Origin: CAVPLM01 sp964497095
GTDB lineage: Bacteria > Actinomycetota > Thermoleophilia > RBG-16-64-13
Direction: 5' to 3'
Length of the DNA: 40,586 bases
NCBI GenBank assembly: GCA_964497095.1
Contig: CAZCCL010000010.1
Location: 1 to 40,586 of the forward strand
Positions 16,501 to 24,868 of the stretch are shown here, one piece after another. The position numbers and the translations under genes are program-made. The first letter of the stretch is position 1, and each line of letters begins with the position of its first letter. The notes beneath the pieces were generated by a model that was given only the letters and a program-made list of their open reading frames with translations, was not told the origin of the DNA and did not search any database.

Positions 16501-17719
16501 GGACTTCACCTTCATCGACGAAGCAGTTCTTGCCGACGCGGCCGCGTGGATAACCGACCACCAGCAGAAGGACGGTTCTTTCGAGGCGGTGGGCTTCGTG
16601 CACCACCAGGATATGGTGGGAGGTGTGCAGGGCAAGGACGCCCTGACCGCCTACGTGACCATCGCTCTGCTGGAGGCGGGTTACACGGACGCTGCGGACA
16701 GGGCCCTCACCTACCTCGAAGATCGACTCGACGCTATCGACGACGCCTACGGATTCGCTTTGACCACTTACGCGCTGGAACTCGGCGGTAGCGGCCGGGC
16801 GCCGGATGCGATGAAGGCCCTCATGGATTTGGCCGTCGAGGACGATGAGGGGCTGCATTGGAGCGCTGGGGCAGGCGAAGCGCGGCCGGAGGAGTCCGGG
16901 ATGGTGCCGGACCTGGCGGCTACCCTGGTGCCCATCGACATCATGCCGTCTCTCGATATCGAAGCGACCGGGTACGCCACACTTGCCCTTACTGAGAGCG
17001 GCGATCGGGTGAATGCGGCCCGGGCGGCTAAGTGGCTTGTAGGGCGGCGGAACAGCCAAGGCGGTTTCGGCACCACACAGGACACGGTCGTCGCTCTCCA
17101 AGCCTTGGCTGAATACGCGACGGTCGGCGCCAGCGACACCGACATGACCGTCACGGTCAGTGCCGGCGACGTGACCGAGGATCTTCGGGTCACTCCTGAG
17201 AACTACGACGTCACGCAGGTGGTGGAGGTACCGGCCGGTATGCCGGTACGGCTGAACTCGGCGGGAAAAGGCGAAGCCGTGGTGCAGGGAGTGCTTCGCT
17301 ATAACCTGCCCGCAGCCGAAGAGGCCGCGAGCGTGTTCGACATCGATGTGGCCTACAACACGGACGAGGTGGAGGTCGACGACCTGGTCGATGTGACCGT
17401 GACTCTGATGTTCGATGCTCCCGAGCCTATCAAGGCCGGGATGACCGTGCTCGACGTGTCGGTGCCCACGGGCTTCGCGGCGGTGGTGGAATCGCTCGAT
17501 CGTCTCAGAGAAGACCCGAAGATCAAGCGGTACGACGTGGCAGGCCGGAAGGTGATCGTCTACATCGAAGACATGAGTCCGGGGGACAAGGTCAGCTTCT
17601 CCTTCCAGGCTCGCGCTCTGTACCCGGTGCGAGGCAAGGGCGCCGCTTCGGAGGCCTACTCGTACTACACGCCTGAATGGCGAGGGGAGACCGTCAGCCA
17701 GGCTCTGATCGTGGAGTGA
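13532..17719 (+). CDS. Alpha-2-macroglobulin-like thioester lipoprotein
   Basis: A 1395-residue predicted lipoprotein (signal peptide ending AVILGC) of the alpha-2-macroglobulin/complement family, proteins that trap proteases or tag surfaces. Macroglobulin repeats begin near residue 135 (FLETDKPIYKPGQKI). Residues ~600-692 are a low-complexity bait-like region (TTAAAATTTSMAGETKSSD). ETWIWDE at 696-702 opens the central domain. The thioester motif GCGEQN places Cys911 and Gln914. HHQDMVGG at 1024-1031 aligns His1025 with the catalytic His of complement C3. The last ~100 residues look like the animal-type receptor-binding domain. The usual bacterial partner, penicillin-binding protein 1C, is absent; an SLH-anchored peptidase lies upstream. 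Confidence 0.92.
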   Translation: MSRLRMLVPFVLAGVLGILGAVILGCTSPPPPSGTERSETVDGYVALVPKVLRSGETASFSLSLFNGENLVRSPVSVTLFDANKRVLTSNTADIDGKGTVMFDVPQVAAGDYEVLVTGVGFSEHTTVQIQAGTLLFLETDKPIYKPGQKILVRLVSLDSELKPVQTGATLEVQDAKGIKIFKQQVTTDEYGTVTTELPLSTEPNLGVWKLTASARDASTELDVRVEEYVLPKYEVKAELAKGWFLVDETITGHVAAQYSFGRAVEGELKVTASRYVGQWEEYATYTADIHGEGDFTIQPAGYAAGVPEAGGLGNVRLDISVVEESTGYEQTTTELITVAETPVNIQLIPESSAFKPTLPFSLLLVTETPGGEPVEAAVNVDVSYMDEDYSEVGHESERVETARGTALVQFDPPEDALRMTVQASSGDAYAYKEVGASYSPSGNFIHVQQQGTMGLAVGDTARFQVASTAEAGTIYYDVVSRGRVVFTSSTSGDISFKVTPAMAPSARLLVYQILPSSEVAADSLPFEVAGEYPQQVSAAFSTEEAKPGDQVQVQVQTEGPAKVGLVAVDHSVFILAENRLNLEQVFAELERLYMQPQAELHEAEWMGGTLVIPGAEETFDDAGLIVLSNQKVPEGKEIEQPQMMFDRAEAVMAGAVPPGVDTTAAAATTTSMAGETKSSDSGQLAEAERVRQYFPETWIWDETITDDAGVASLTYEAPDSITTWDLRAVALSPDKGLGIAEASMRVFQPFFLQADLPYSAIRGEEFPVKIALYNYLDTPQEIQVEIEPASWFELLDGATTSVTIAGGDIGSAEFRIRPKTIGTQLVKVTARSSEAADAVIKSMIVVPEGVDRETVENLVLPAGESRTLGMALPDLLQIVPDSDRAYVAITGSLLAQTIEGLDQLLQMPFGCGEQNMILFAPDAFILKYLKETRQLKPEIQAKAEMLLVTGYQRELTYRRSDGSFSAFGDQDESGSLWLTAFVLKTFAQAKDFTFIDEAVLADAAAWITDHQQKDGSFEAVGFVHHQDMVGGVQGKDALTAYVTIALLEAGYTDAADRALTYLEDRLDAIDDAYGFALTTYALELGGSGRAPDAMKALMDLAVEDDEGLHWSAGAGEARPEESGMVPDLAATLVPIDIMPSLDIEATGYATLALTESGDRVNAARAAKWLVGRRNSQGGFGTTQDTVVALQALAEYATVGASDTDMTVTVSAGDVTEDLRVTPENYDVTQVVEVPAGMPVRLNSAGKGEAVVQGVLRYNLPAAEEAASVFDIDVAYNTDEVEVDDLVDVTVTLMFDAPEPIKAGMTVLDVSVPTGFAAVVESLDRLREDPKIKRYDVAGRKVIVYIEDMSPGDKVSFSFQARALYPVRGKGAASEAYSYYTPEWRGETVSQALIVE

Positions 17720-17770
17720 CTCTCTTGTGGGGCGGGCCCGGAACCCGCTCCTGCGACGGAGGGCCCAGGG

Positions 17771-17808
17771 GGGTGCCGGGTGGGGATATGATGGCCCCAC
17801 CGGCACCC
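17771..17808 (+). terminator. Hairpin terminator after the macroglobulin gene
   Basis: gggtgccgg plus tgggg (17771-17785, one bulged G) pairs with cccca plus ccggcaccc (17795-17808), giving a 14-bp stem with a nine-base loop. There is no T-run, as is common for terminators in high-GC Gram-positives. It separates the macroglobulin gene from rmuC. Confidence 0.65.
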
Positions 17809-17891
17809 GCCCCATGCCGTCCGTCCGACCCGCGTGCTAAGTTAGTGAAGCGAATCCGATCACATCCCTCCGCGCCTCAAGGAGGTCCGGT

Positions 17892-19238
17892 ATGACCCAG
17901 TCACTGGCCATCGTTTCGATCGTTCTCCTCCTGGTCGCGATCGGACTGCTGCTGTTCCTGATTCTGCGCTCGCGCCGCGACAAGGTGAGCTCGGAGCTGG
18001 AGCGACTCGGGCAGGGACAGGAGCGTGGAGAACGGCTTCTCCGTGAGGAGATGGCCCGCGGCCGGGAAGAAGCGGCGAGGGGTTCTCAGCAGGTTCGCGA
18101 AGAGGTCACGGCCGTGGTGAAGGGCTGGGGCGATTCCACCGTCAACAGTATCGGACAGCTCGGCCTACAGCAGAAAAGCCAGTTCGATACCTTCGCCACC
18201 CAACTGGTGACGCTCACCGAATCGAACGAGAAGCGAATGAACGAGCTGAGGGCTACGGTCGACGGTCGCCTCAAGCAGATACAGGACGAGAACGCCGGCA
18301 AGCTGGAACAGATGAGGCAGACCGTTGACGAGCGCCTGACGGCCACGCTGGAGCAACGGCTCGGGGAGTCTTTCAAGCAGGTGAGCGAGCGACTGGAGGC
18401 CGTGCACAAGGGGCTGGGGGAGATGCAGACACTAGCCGCCGGTGTCGGCGATCTGAAGCAGGTGCTCACCAACGTGAAGACCCGGGGGACCTGGGGCGAA
18501 GTCCAGCTGGGCATGCTCCTCGAGCAGATAATGACCCCCGACCAATACCAGGCCAATGTCGCCTGCAAGCTGGGATGCGGCGAGCGGGTGGAATTCGCCA
18601 TACGTCTCCCGGGCCAGGACGGCGGAAACGATGAGGAAGTGTGGCTCCCCATCGATGCGAAGTTCCCCGTCGAAGACTACCAACGCATGCTCGAGGCGCA
18701 GGAGAGAGGTGACTCCGCTGGTATGGAGTTGGCCCTCAAGGGACTCGAGGCACGGGTGAAGGCTTCAGCCAAGGACATCCAGACGAAGTACCTGGATCCG
18801 CCGCGGACCACCGATTTCGGGATCATGTTCCTACCGACCGAGGGCCTGTATGCCGAGGTCCTCCGCCGCCCGGGTCTGGCGGAATCCCTGCAGAGGGACT
18901 GCCGAGTGGTGGTCGCCGGCCCGACGACCCTTGCCGCTCTTCTCAACAGCCTGCAGATGGGCTTCCGCACCCTAGCCGTGGAACAGCGCTCGAGTGAAGT
19001 CTGGCAACTCCTGGGTGCAGTCAAGACCCAGTTCGGACATTTCGGCGGGTTGCTGGACAAGGTGCACAAGAAGCTCGATCAGGCATCGAGCACCATCGAG
19101 GATGCGGCGAGGAAGAGCCGGACCATCGAACGCAAACTGAGGACGGTTCAGGAGCTTCCCACTGAGAACGCGGACGAACTTCTCGAATTGGGCACCTTCG
19201 AGGTCGAAACCGGTGAGGATTACTCTGAGGAGGAGTAG
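17892..19238 (+). CDS. rmuC: RmuC-family protein
   Basis: A 448-residue RmuC, a protein with a nuclease-like fold that limits inversions at short inverted repeats in E. coli. An N-terminal membrane anchor (IVSIVLLLVAIGLLLFLIL) is followed by a coiled coil of about 150 residues. The conserved core comes next: NVKTRGTWGEVQLGMLLEQI, then WLPIDAKFPVEDYQRM, FGIMFLPTEGLYAEV and VVVAGPTTLAALLNSLQMGF. ATG 17892 sits behind aaggaggt. Length and domain order are normal. It is probably transcribed alone. Confidence 0.93.
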   Translation: MTQSLAIVSIVLLLVAIGLLLFLILRSRRDKVSSELERLGQGQERGERLLREEMARGREEAARGSQQVREEVTAVVKGWGDSTVNSIGQLGLQQKSQFDTFATQLVTLTESNEKRMNELRATVDGRLKQIQDENAGKLEQMRQTVDERLTATLEQRLGESFKQVSERLEAVHKGLGEMQTLAAGVGDLKQVLTNVKTRGTWGEVQLGMLLEQIMTPDQYQANVACKLGCGERVEFAIRLPGQDGGNDEEVWLPIDAKFPVEDYQRMLEAQERGDSAGMELALKGLEARVKASAKDIQTKYLDPPRTTDFGIMFLPTEGLYAEVLRRPGLAESLQRDCRVVVAGPTTLAALLNSLQMGFRTLAVEQRSSEVWQLLGAVKTQFGHFGGLLDKVHKKLDQASSTIEDAARKSRTIERKLRTVQELPTENADELLELGTFEVETGEDYSEEE

Positions 19239-19328
19239 CTGGGCGCACCGAAGTACTGCCCCGGGATCCTGCGTTGTAGGCCCGCTTTTTCTCGAGATCT
19301 CGCGGTTTTCGTATGCAGTCGGATTCAT

Positions 19329-19348
19329 GCCGACCGCTACCTGTCGGC
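19329..19348 (+). other. Small hairpin in the rmuC-ecsC spacer
   Basis: Arms gccgac (19329-19334) and gtcggc (19343-19348) enclose an eight-base loop. It may be a terminator for rmuC, but it lies about 90 bp after the stop codon. Nothing else is evident in 19239-19509. Confidence 0.25.
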
Positions 19349-19509
19349 GACTGGATGGGGCGGCTCCGGGAGGTACCTGGGAAGGTCCGCGCGGTTCTGA
19401 GTGTGGTATGTTTTGCCGTCGGCCAACCACAGGCGGTCTCAAGCCGTGATCTAGGGTGGACCTTCTGCATCCAACGTAGTACCGACAGTGGATCTTCGAG
19501 GTACATTGC

Positions 19510-20313
19510 ATGACCGATACCATCGGCCTGGGGTTCAGCGAATGTGACCTGAACGACTTGCGGGAGGCGAAGCGGAGACTGGAGCGTCCCAGCCTCGCAG
19601 CCCGAGTCGCCGCCACGGTGGGAAGTCCGATCGAGGCCGGCTTAAGACGGCTGCCCAAGGGATGGAACTACAGAGTGGGGGAGGCTACCGAGGCCGCTCT
19701 CTTCAAGGGCCTCGATTTCGCCGTTCGGACGATGGGGCAGACCCAGTCGAGACCATCCCGGAACTGGCTGCACAAGGCGGTGGTGGCCGGGTCCGGGGCT
19801 GCGGCCGGCGCGGGTGGCATCTACTTCCTCATCGTGGAGCTGCCGTTCTCCACGTGCGTCATGCTGCGTTCGATCGCAGATATAGCGAGAAGCGAAGGGC
19901 ACGATATCTCGCAGTTGGAGGTCAGGCTGGCGTGTCTGGGGGTGTTCGCGCTGGGAGGCCCCAGCTCCCTGGACGATTCGTCGGAGACCGGCTACTGGGC
20001 GACCCGAGCCGCGCTGGCGAAGTTGGTGCCGGAGGCGGTGAGTCATCTGACCGGACAGGGAGCTGTCGAGAAAGGGGCCCCCGCTTTGGTCAGGCTCATC
20101 TCGGCCATCGGTTCGCGCTTCAGTGTGGTGGTGACTGAAGAGGTGGCCGCGAAAGCCATCCCCGTTCTGGGGGCGGTCTCCGGCGCCGGGGTCAATTACG
20201 TGTTCATGGATCATTTCCAGGAGATGGCTCGCGGTCATTTCACCATCGCCCGCCTCGAGAAAAAATACGGCACCGCGCTGGTGGAGAGAATCTACAAGGA
20301 GATGCCCATCTAG
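19510..20313 (+). CDS. EcsC-family protein
   Basis: A 267-residue protein of the EcsC family, named for a gene beside a Bacillus ABC transporter; its biochemistry is unknown. The sequence has the family layout: an N-terminal helical region, a glycine/alanine-rich amphipathic or membrane-associating segment (AVVAGSGAAAGAGGIYFLIV), the block LPFSTCVMLRSIADIARSEG, and near the end IPVLGAVSGAGVNYVFMDHF. ATG 19510 has only a weak gaggta ribosome site. It is flanked by rmuC upstream and a MarR/ABC exporter operon downstream, with no overlap with either. Confidence 0.85.
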   Translation: MTDTIGLGFSECDLNDLREAKRRLERPSLAARVAATVGSPIEAGLRRLPKGWNYRVGEATEAALFKGLDFAVRTMGQTQSRPSRNWLHKAVVAGSGAAAGAGGIYFLIVELPFSTCVMLRSIADIARSEGHDISQLEVRLACLGVFALGGPSSLDDSSETGYWATRAALAKLVPEAVSHLTGQGAVEKGAPALVRLISAIGSRFSVVVTEEVAAKAIPVLGAVSGAGVNYVFMDHFQEMARGHFTIARLEKKYGTALVERIYKEMPI

Positions 20314-20430
20314 GGCCTTGTAACTCGTGGATGCCTCGTGCCGTAGACCCTCTGCAACGATGACCTGGGTAACGGTGGCAGGCGTCCGGGGTTCAAGGCC
20401 TCTATCCTTGACGGTCGAATGATTTCCTGA

Positions 20431-20475
20431 GAAACTGTTGCCATTGAAACTGATTCTATTGAAACTTGTGCCAGC
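20431..20475 (+). repeat. Three 15-bp tandem repeats upstream of marR
   Basis: Three consecutive 15-bp units start with GAAACT: gaaactgttgccatt, gaaactgattctatt and gaaacttgtgccagc. A decayed fourth unit gagaccgatgaagca follows at 20476-20490. The array lies just before the GTG start of the MarR regulator and after an in-frame TGA at 20428, so it is probably not translated with it. It could be a direct-repeat operator or a leftover coding repeat. A TTGACG box (20408-20413) lies upstream. Confidence 0.6.
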
Positions 20476-20508
20476 GAGACCGATGAAGCAGACACGATCG
20501 AGATTGCT

Positions 20509-21012
20509 GTGATTCCGCAATCGGCTTCAACATCCATTTCCAGTCGGGAACACCAGAACGTCGATCCCCTGACGTCCGCCGCGTTTCACGCCTTCGGAGA
20601 GATGCTCCGGCTTCATCGTCAGGTGATGCTCAGGATGCTCGCCCAGAAGGGCTTACACCACGGCGAGGCCGTTTGTCTTCCCTTGCTGGTTGGAAACGAC
20701 GGCATCATCCAACGCGATCTGGCGGCCATCCTCCACGTGTCCCGTCCGCAGGTGACGAAGATCGTGCAGGCTCTCGAGCAGAAAGGGGTGGTCGTCCGGC
20801 GCAATGATGAGGACGACCAGCGTCTCACGAGAGTGTACGTCACCGAAGAAGGGCGCCGCCGGGAGTTGGAGATGCGTTCATTCTGGGAGGAGTACCTGGA
20901 ACAGACGATCGGGAGTCTCTCCGAGGCCGATAGAGTCGAGTTCGAGCGCCTGCTCAGACTCCTCTCCGGTCGGGCATCGCAGCTGCTGGAGGAGGAAGTC
21001 CAGGAACCATGA
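20509..21012 (+). CDS. MarR-family transcriptional regulator
   Basis: A 167-residue winged-helix regulator. The recognition region reads GIIQRDLAAILHVSRPQVTK followed by IVQALEQKGVVVRR, and the wing carries NDEDDQRLTRVYVTEEG, all MarR hallmarks. The GTG at 20509 was chosen because an in-frame stop lies 80 bp upstream and the next ATG (20599) would cut the first helix; its ribosome site is poor. The stop overlaps the first ABC half-transporter by four bases (ATGA). It is therefore the likely ligand-responsive repressor of this exporter operon. Confidence 0.9.
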   Translation: MIPQSASTSISSREHQNVDPLTSAAFHAFGEMLRLHRQVMLRMLAQKGLHHGEAVCLPLLVGNDGIIQRDLAAILHVSRPQVTKIVQALEQKGVVVRRNDEDDQRLTRVYVTEEGRRRELEMRSFWEEYLEQTIGSLSEADRVEFERLLRLLSGRASQLLEEEVQEP

Positions 21013-22751
21013 GAAGACTGTTGGCCCGCTATCTGCGGCCGTATGCGAAGCAGATCGCACTGGTGGTCTTCTTGGTCTTCGTCCAGGCGGTCGCCAACCT
21101 CGTCCTTCCCAGCCTGAACGCGAGGATCATCAACAACGGGGTGGCTGTCGGCGACACCGGCTACATCGTCTACATGGGCGGCATCATGCTCGGCGTGGCG
21201 CTGCTTTCGGGGATCTGCTCCATCTTCGGCGTGTACTGGGCGGCGAAGACGGCCATGTCCGTCGGCCGTGATGTGCGCGGCGACCTGTTCCGCAAGGTAG
21301 AGAGTTTCTCTCAGCGCGAAATCAACCAGTTCGGTGCTCCGTCACTCATCAACCGCAACACCAATGACGTGCAGCAGGTCCAGTTGCTGCTCGCCATAGG
21401 CCTCACCATCATGATCATGGCCCCGCTCATGGCGATCGGGGGCATCATCATGGCTCTGAGGCAGGACGTCGTCCTGTCCTGGGTGCTGGCCGTCATCCTG
21501 CCCTTGATGGCTCTGGTGTTGTTCGTGGTGATCCGGCGCGCCATCCCTCTCTTCCGGTCCATGCAGGTCAGACTCGATCGAGTCAATCAAGTCATGCGCG
21601 AGACCTTGACCGGCATGCGGGTGATCAGAGCGTTCGCGCGTGAGGACTACGAGGAGGAGCGTTTCGACAAAGCCAACCAGGACCTCACTGAGACGGGGTT
21701 GCACGCCATGCGCCTCTTCGCAGTTGTGTTCCCCGCTTTGCTTGCCATCATGAACTTCTCCACGGTCGCGGTCATGTACTTCGGGGCCTACCGGGTGGAC
21801 AGCGGCGGCATGCCGATAGGCAACCTCACCGCCTTCATGATGTACGTCATGATGATCCTCTTCTCGGTCCTGATGGCTACCATGCTGGCGGCGATGGTCC
21901 CGCGGGCGGCCGCCTCGGCCGACCGTATCCAGAAGGTGCTCGAGGTAGAGCCGTCTATAGGCGATCCCGCCTCACCGGCACCGTTGATAAGCCTCGACGG
22001 AGGGCGGCGGGGTCTGGTCGAGTTCAAGGACGTGGAATTCCGCTACCCCGGGGCGGAAGACCCGGTGCTCAGCCAGATCTCGTTCTCGGCCCGGCCGGGC
22101 GAGACGACGGCCATCGTCGGCAGCACGGGGTGCGGGAAGTCCACCCTGATCAGTCTCATTCCCCGGCTCTACGACGTGACAGGCGGTTCCATCGAGATCG
22201 ACGGCCGTGACATCCGGGATATCGAGCGGGCGGAACTCTGGCGTCATATCGGTTTCGTTCCTCAGAAGGCCTTCCTGTTCTCGGGAACGGTGGCCAGCAA
22301 CCTCCGCTACGGCGACGAGACGGCGGACGATGAAGAACTCTGGGAAGCTCTTGCCATCGCTCAGGCAGAAGATTTCGTCAAAGCCATGCCGGACGGCCTG
22401 GACGAGCCTATCTCCCAGGGAGGATCGACGGTCTCCGGCGGCCAGCGACAGCGCCTGGCCATCGCGCGGGCGCTTGTCAGGAAGCCGGATGTCTATGTGT
22501 TCGATGACAGTTTCTCTGCCCTGGACTTCAAGACCGATTCGCGGCTGCGGGCGGCCCTGAAGCGGGAGGTGGCCGGGGCGACCGTCATCATCGTCGCTCA
22601 GCGGGTCAGTACCATCCTGCACGCGGACCAGATCATCGTGCTCGAGAAGGGTCTCATCGCCGGCGCCGGCACCCATGAAGAGCTTCTGGACTGCTGCGAG
22701 ACCTATCGCGAGATCGTCTACTCGCAGCTGAGCGAGGAGGAAGTGGCGTGA
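21009..22751 (+). CDS. ABC exporter half-transporter, degenerate-site subunit
   Basis: A 580-residue half-transporter: six membrane helices, then a nucleotide-binding domain. Walker A is GSTGCGKST and the signature VSGGQRQRLAIARAL. Walker B VYVFDDSFSALD has Asp in place of the catalytic Glu, as in the TM287-like subunit of heterodimeric exporters. The H-loop His is replaced in IVAQRVST. With the next protein it should make a drug- or lipid-type exporter with one consensus and one degenerate ATP site. It overlaps both neighbours (ATGA before, GTGA after). Confidence 0.92.
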   Translation: MRRLLARYLRPYAKQIALVVFLVFVQAVANLVLPSLNARIINNGVAVGDTGYIVYMGGIMLGVALLSGICSIFGVYWAAKTAMSVGRDVRGDLFRKVESFSQREINQFGAPSLINRNTNDVQQVQLLLAIGLTIMIMAPLMAIGGIIMALRQDVVLSWVLAVILPLMALVLFVVIRRAIPLFRSMQVRLDRVNQVMRETLTGMRVIRAFAREDYEEERFDKANQDLTETGLHAMRLFAVVFPALLAIMNFSTVAVMYFGAYRVDSGGMPIGNLTAFMMYVMMILFSVLMATMLAAMVPRAAASADRIQKVLEVEPSIGDPASPAPLISLDGGRRGLVEFKDVEFRYPGAEDPVLSQISFSARPGETTAIVGSTGCGKSTLISLIPRLYDVTGGSIEIDGRDIRDIERAELWRHIGFVPQKAFLFSGTVASNLRYGDETADDEELWEALAIAQAEDFVKAMPDGLDEPISQGGSTVSGGQRQRLAIARALVRKPDVYVFDDSFSALDFKTDSRLRAALKREVAGATVIIVAQRVSTILHADQIIVLEKGLIAGAGTHEELLDCCETYREIVYSQLSEEEVA

Positions 22752-24808
22752 GCGACCGCGCCCAGGAACCCGACGAGGCGATGTCGAGCTCCGGCGGCCC
22801 ATCCGAGGGCGAAGTCGCACGGAACGGGGCCGGCCCTCCCCAGGAGGGCGGGCGCTCGAGCCGGGCTACGCGCCGGAGACCGCAGAGCGGTCCGGGGTTC
22901 GGGCCCCCCGGTCTGATCGGCACCGGCGAAAAGGCCAAGGATTTCAAGGGTTCCTTCAAGCGCTTGGTGGGTAGGCTGCGGTCTGAGTATCGGATGATCG
23001 CGCTGATCGTCATGCTTGCCGTCATCAGCGTAACCTGCACCATCTCGGCCCCCAAAATACTCGCCGGGGCCACCGACCTCATCTTTGAAGGGGCGATCAG
23101 CAAGCAGTTGCCCGCAGGGGTCACGAAGGAGCAGGTGATCGCAGGGCTGGAGGCCCAGGGTCAAGATCAGCTCGCCAGCCTGCTCTCCGGGATGGATCTC
23201 ACGCCCGGCCAGGGCGTCGATTTCGCCGCGGTTGGTAGGATAGTGCTCATCGTCACGGCGATCTATCTGCTCAGTTCCCTATTTGCGTGGCTGCAGGGCT
23301 ATCTCATGGCCGGGGTGGTACAGCGCGTGGTTTACAAGCTCCGCCGTGAGGTCGACCTCAAGCTTGCCCGCCTTCCACTGGGATACTTCGACAGTCACCC
23401 CCGAGGAGACATCCTCAGCCGGGTGACCAACGATATCGACAACATCCAGCAGACTCTGCAGCAGACCCTCACACAGATAATCACGTCCATCCTCACCCTT
23501 GTGGGTGTGCTGGCGATGATGTTCTGGATCAGCCCGCTCTTGGCGATCATCGCGCTTGTCACGGTCCCCATTTCGGTGGCGCTGGCCATGGTCATAGCCA
23601 GACGTTCTCAGAAGCAGTTTGCTCATCAGTGGGAGCGCACCGGGACTCTCAACGCGCACGTGGAGGAGATGTTCACGGGACACAACATCGTGAAGATGTT
23701 CGGTCGCCAGAAGCAGGCTATCGCCACGTTCGACGACGAGAACGACGGCCTCTATCAGGCCAGCTTCAGGGCCCAATTCATCTCCGGCATCATCATGCCG
23801 TCGATGATGTTCATCGGGAACCTGAGATATGTGGCCATCGCCGTCGTAGGGGGGCTGCGGGTAGCGAACGGCATGATCTCCCTCGGCGACGTCCAGGCGT
23901 TCATCCAATACTCACAGCAGTTCGGCCAGCCGATCACCCAGACCGCCAGTGTGGTCAACATCCTCCAGTCGGCGGTGGCCTCCTCGGAACGGGTGTTCGA
24001 GCTACTGGATGAGGCCGAGGAGAAGCCCGATGTGCCCGCGCCGGTGGTTCTCAGGCATCCGCAGGGCCGCATCAGCCTCAAGGACGTCTCCTTCCGTTAT
24101 GTGCCGGACACACCGCTGATCGAAGACCTCAACTTAGAGGTGGAGCCCGGCCAAACGGTGGCCATCGTGGGCCCTACGGGAGCCGGCAAGACTACTTTGG
24201 TCAACCTCTTGATGCGTTTCTACGAGATCGACGAAGGGACCATCTCCATCGACGACGTCGATACCCGGAATATGACCCGCGAGGATCTCAGAGGGCTTTT
24301 CGGCATGGTCCTTCAGGACGCGTGGCTCTTCGGAGGCACGATCCGTGAGAACATCGCCTACGGGCGTGAAGAGGCGAGCTGGGAGGAGATCCTCGCCGCT
24401 GCAGAAGCGGCTCACGTGGACCACTTCGTACGGACTCTACCGGAGGGCTACGACACCCGCCTGGACGATGAGTCAGCCACCGTCTCCCAGGGGGAGCGGC
24501 AGCTTCTCACCATCGCCCGGGCCTTCTTGGCCAATCCGGAGATCCTTATCCTGGACGAGGCTACCAGTTCGGTGGACACACGTACCGAGGTCCTGATCCA
24601 GAGGGCCATGGCCAGATTGCTGCGGGGCCGGACCAATTTTGTCATCGCGCACCGCCTGTCGACCATCCGGGACGCCGACGTGATCCTGGTGATGAACGAG
24701 GGGAGCATCATCGAGCAGGGCACTCACGTGGAGCTCTTGGCTCGGCGTGGCTTCTACTACGACCTCTATAACAGCCAGTTCGAGGAAGCGCTGGTGGAGG
24801 CCTCCTGA
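22748..24808 (+). CDS. ABC exporter half-transporter, consensus Walker subunit
   Basis: The 686-residue partner of the preceding half-transporter. A Gly/Pro-rich cytoplasmic N-terminus of ~70 residues leads to the first helix. An extracytoplasmic loop of about 80 residues (PAGVTKEQVIAGLEAQGQDQ) lies between helices 1 and 2, as in TM288-type subunits. Walker A is GPTGAGKTT and Walker B EILILDEATSSVD with intact Glu; the H-loop is VIAHRLST. The signature is VSQGERQ rather than LSGGQ, so the degenerate site pairs this signature with the Asp Walker B of the other subunit. Expression is coupled through a GTGA overlap. Confidence 0.92.
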   Translation: MSDRAQEPDEAMSSSGGPSEGEVARNGAGPPQEGGRSSRATRRRPQSGPGFGPPGLIGTGEKAKDFKGSFKRLVGRLRSEYRMIALIVMLAVISVTCTISAPKILAGATDLIFEGAISKQLPAGVTKEQVIAGLEAQGQDQLASLLSGMDLTPGQGVDFAAVGRIVLIVTAIYLLSSLFAWLQGYLMAGVVQRVVYKLRREVDLKLARLPLGYFDSHPRGDILSRVTNDIDNIQQTLQQTLTQIITSILTLVGVLAMMFWISPLLAIIALVTVPISVALAMVIARRSQKQFAHQWERTGTLNAHVEEMFTGHNIVKMFGRQKQAIATFDDENDGLYQASFRAQFISGIIMPSMMFIGNLRYVAIAVVGGLRVANGMISLGDVQAFIQYSQQFGQPITQTASVVNILQSAVASSERVFELLDEAEEKPDVPAPVVLRHPQGRISLKDVSFRYVPDTPLIEDLNLEVEPGQTVAIVGPTGAGKTTLVNLLMRFYEIDEGTISIDDVDTRNMTREDLRGLFGMVLQDAWLFGGTIRENIAYGREEASWEEILAAAEAAHVDHFVRTLPEGYDTRLDDESATVSQGERQLLTIARAFLANPEILILDEATSSVDTRTEVLIQRAMARLLRGRTNFVIAHRLSTIRDADVILVMNEGSIIEQGTHVELLARRGFYYDLYNSQFEEALVEAS

Positions 24809-24820
24809 TATCTCCGGCTC

Positions 24821-24865
24821 CCAGGACTTCGCCCCCCAGGACTTCGCCCCCCAGGACTTCACCTT
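24821..24865 (+). repeat. Three 15-bp tandem repeats after the ABC operon
   Basis: Units ccaggacttcgcccc (24821-24835 and 24836-24850) are identical, and a third (24851-24865) differs only in the last five or so bases. The array begins 12 bp after the stop codon of the second ABC gene and leads into a hairpin. It is likely a slippage product without function. Confidence 0.8.
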
Positions 24866-24868
24866 CCG

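Noticed and set aside
20326..20410. tRNA-like stretch with ggggttcaaggcc
   Set aside because: No acceptor, D or anticodon stem can be formed around the T-loop-like bases.
20431..20475. GAAAC-type repeats as a small CRISPR array
   Set aside because: Unit length is only 15 bp without distinct spacers of 25-40 bp, and no cas gene is in the window.
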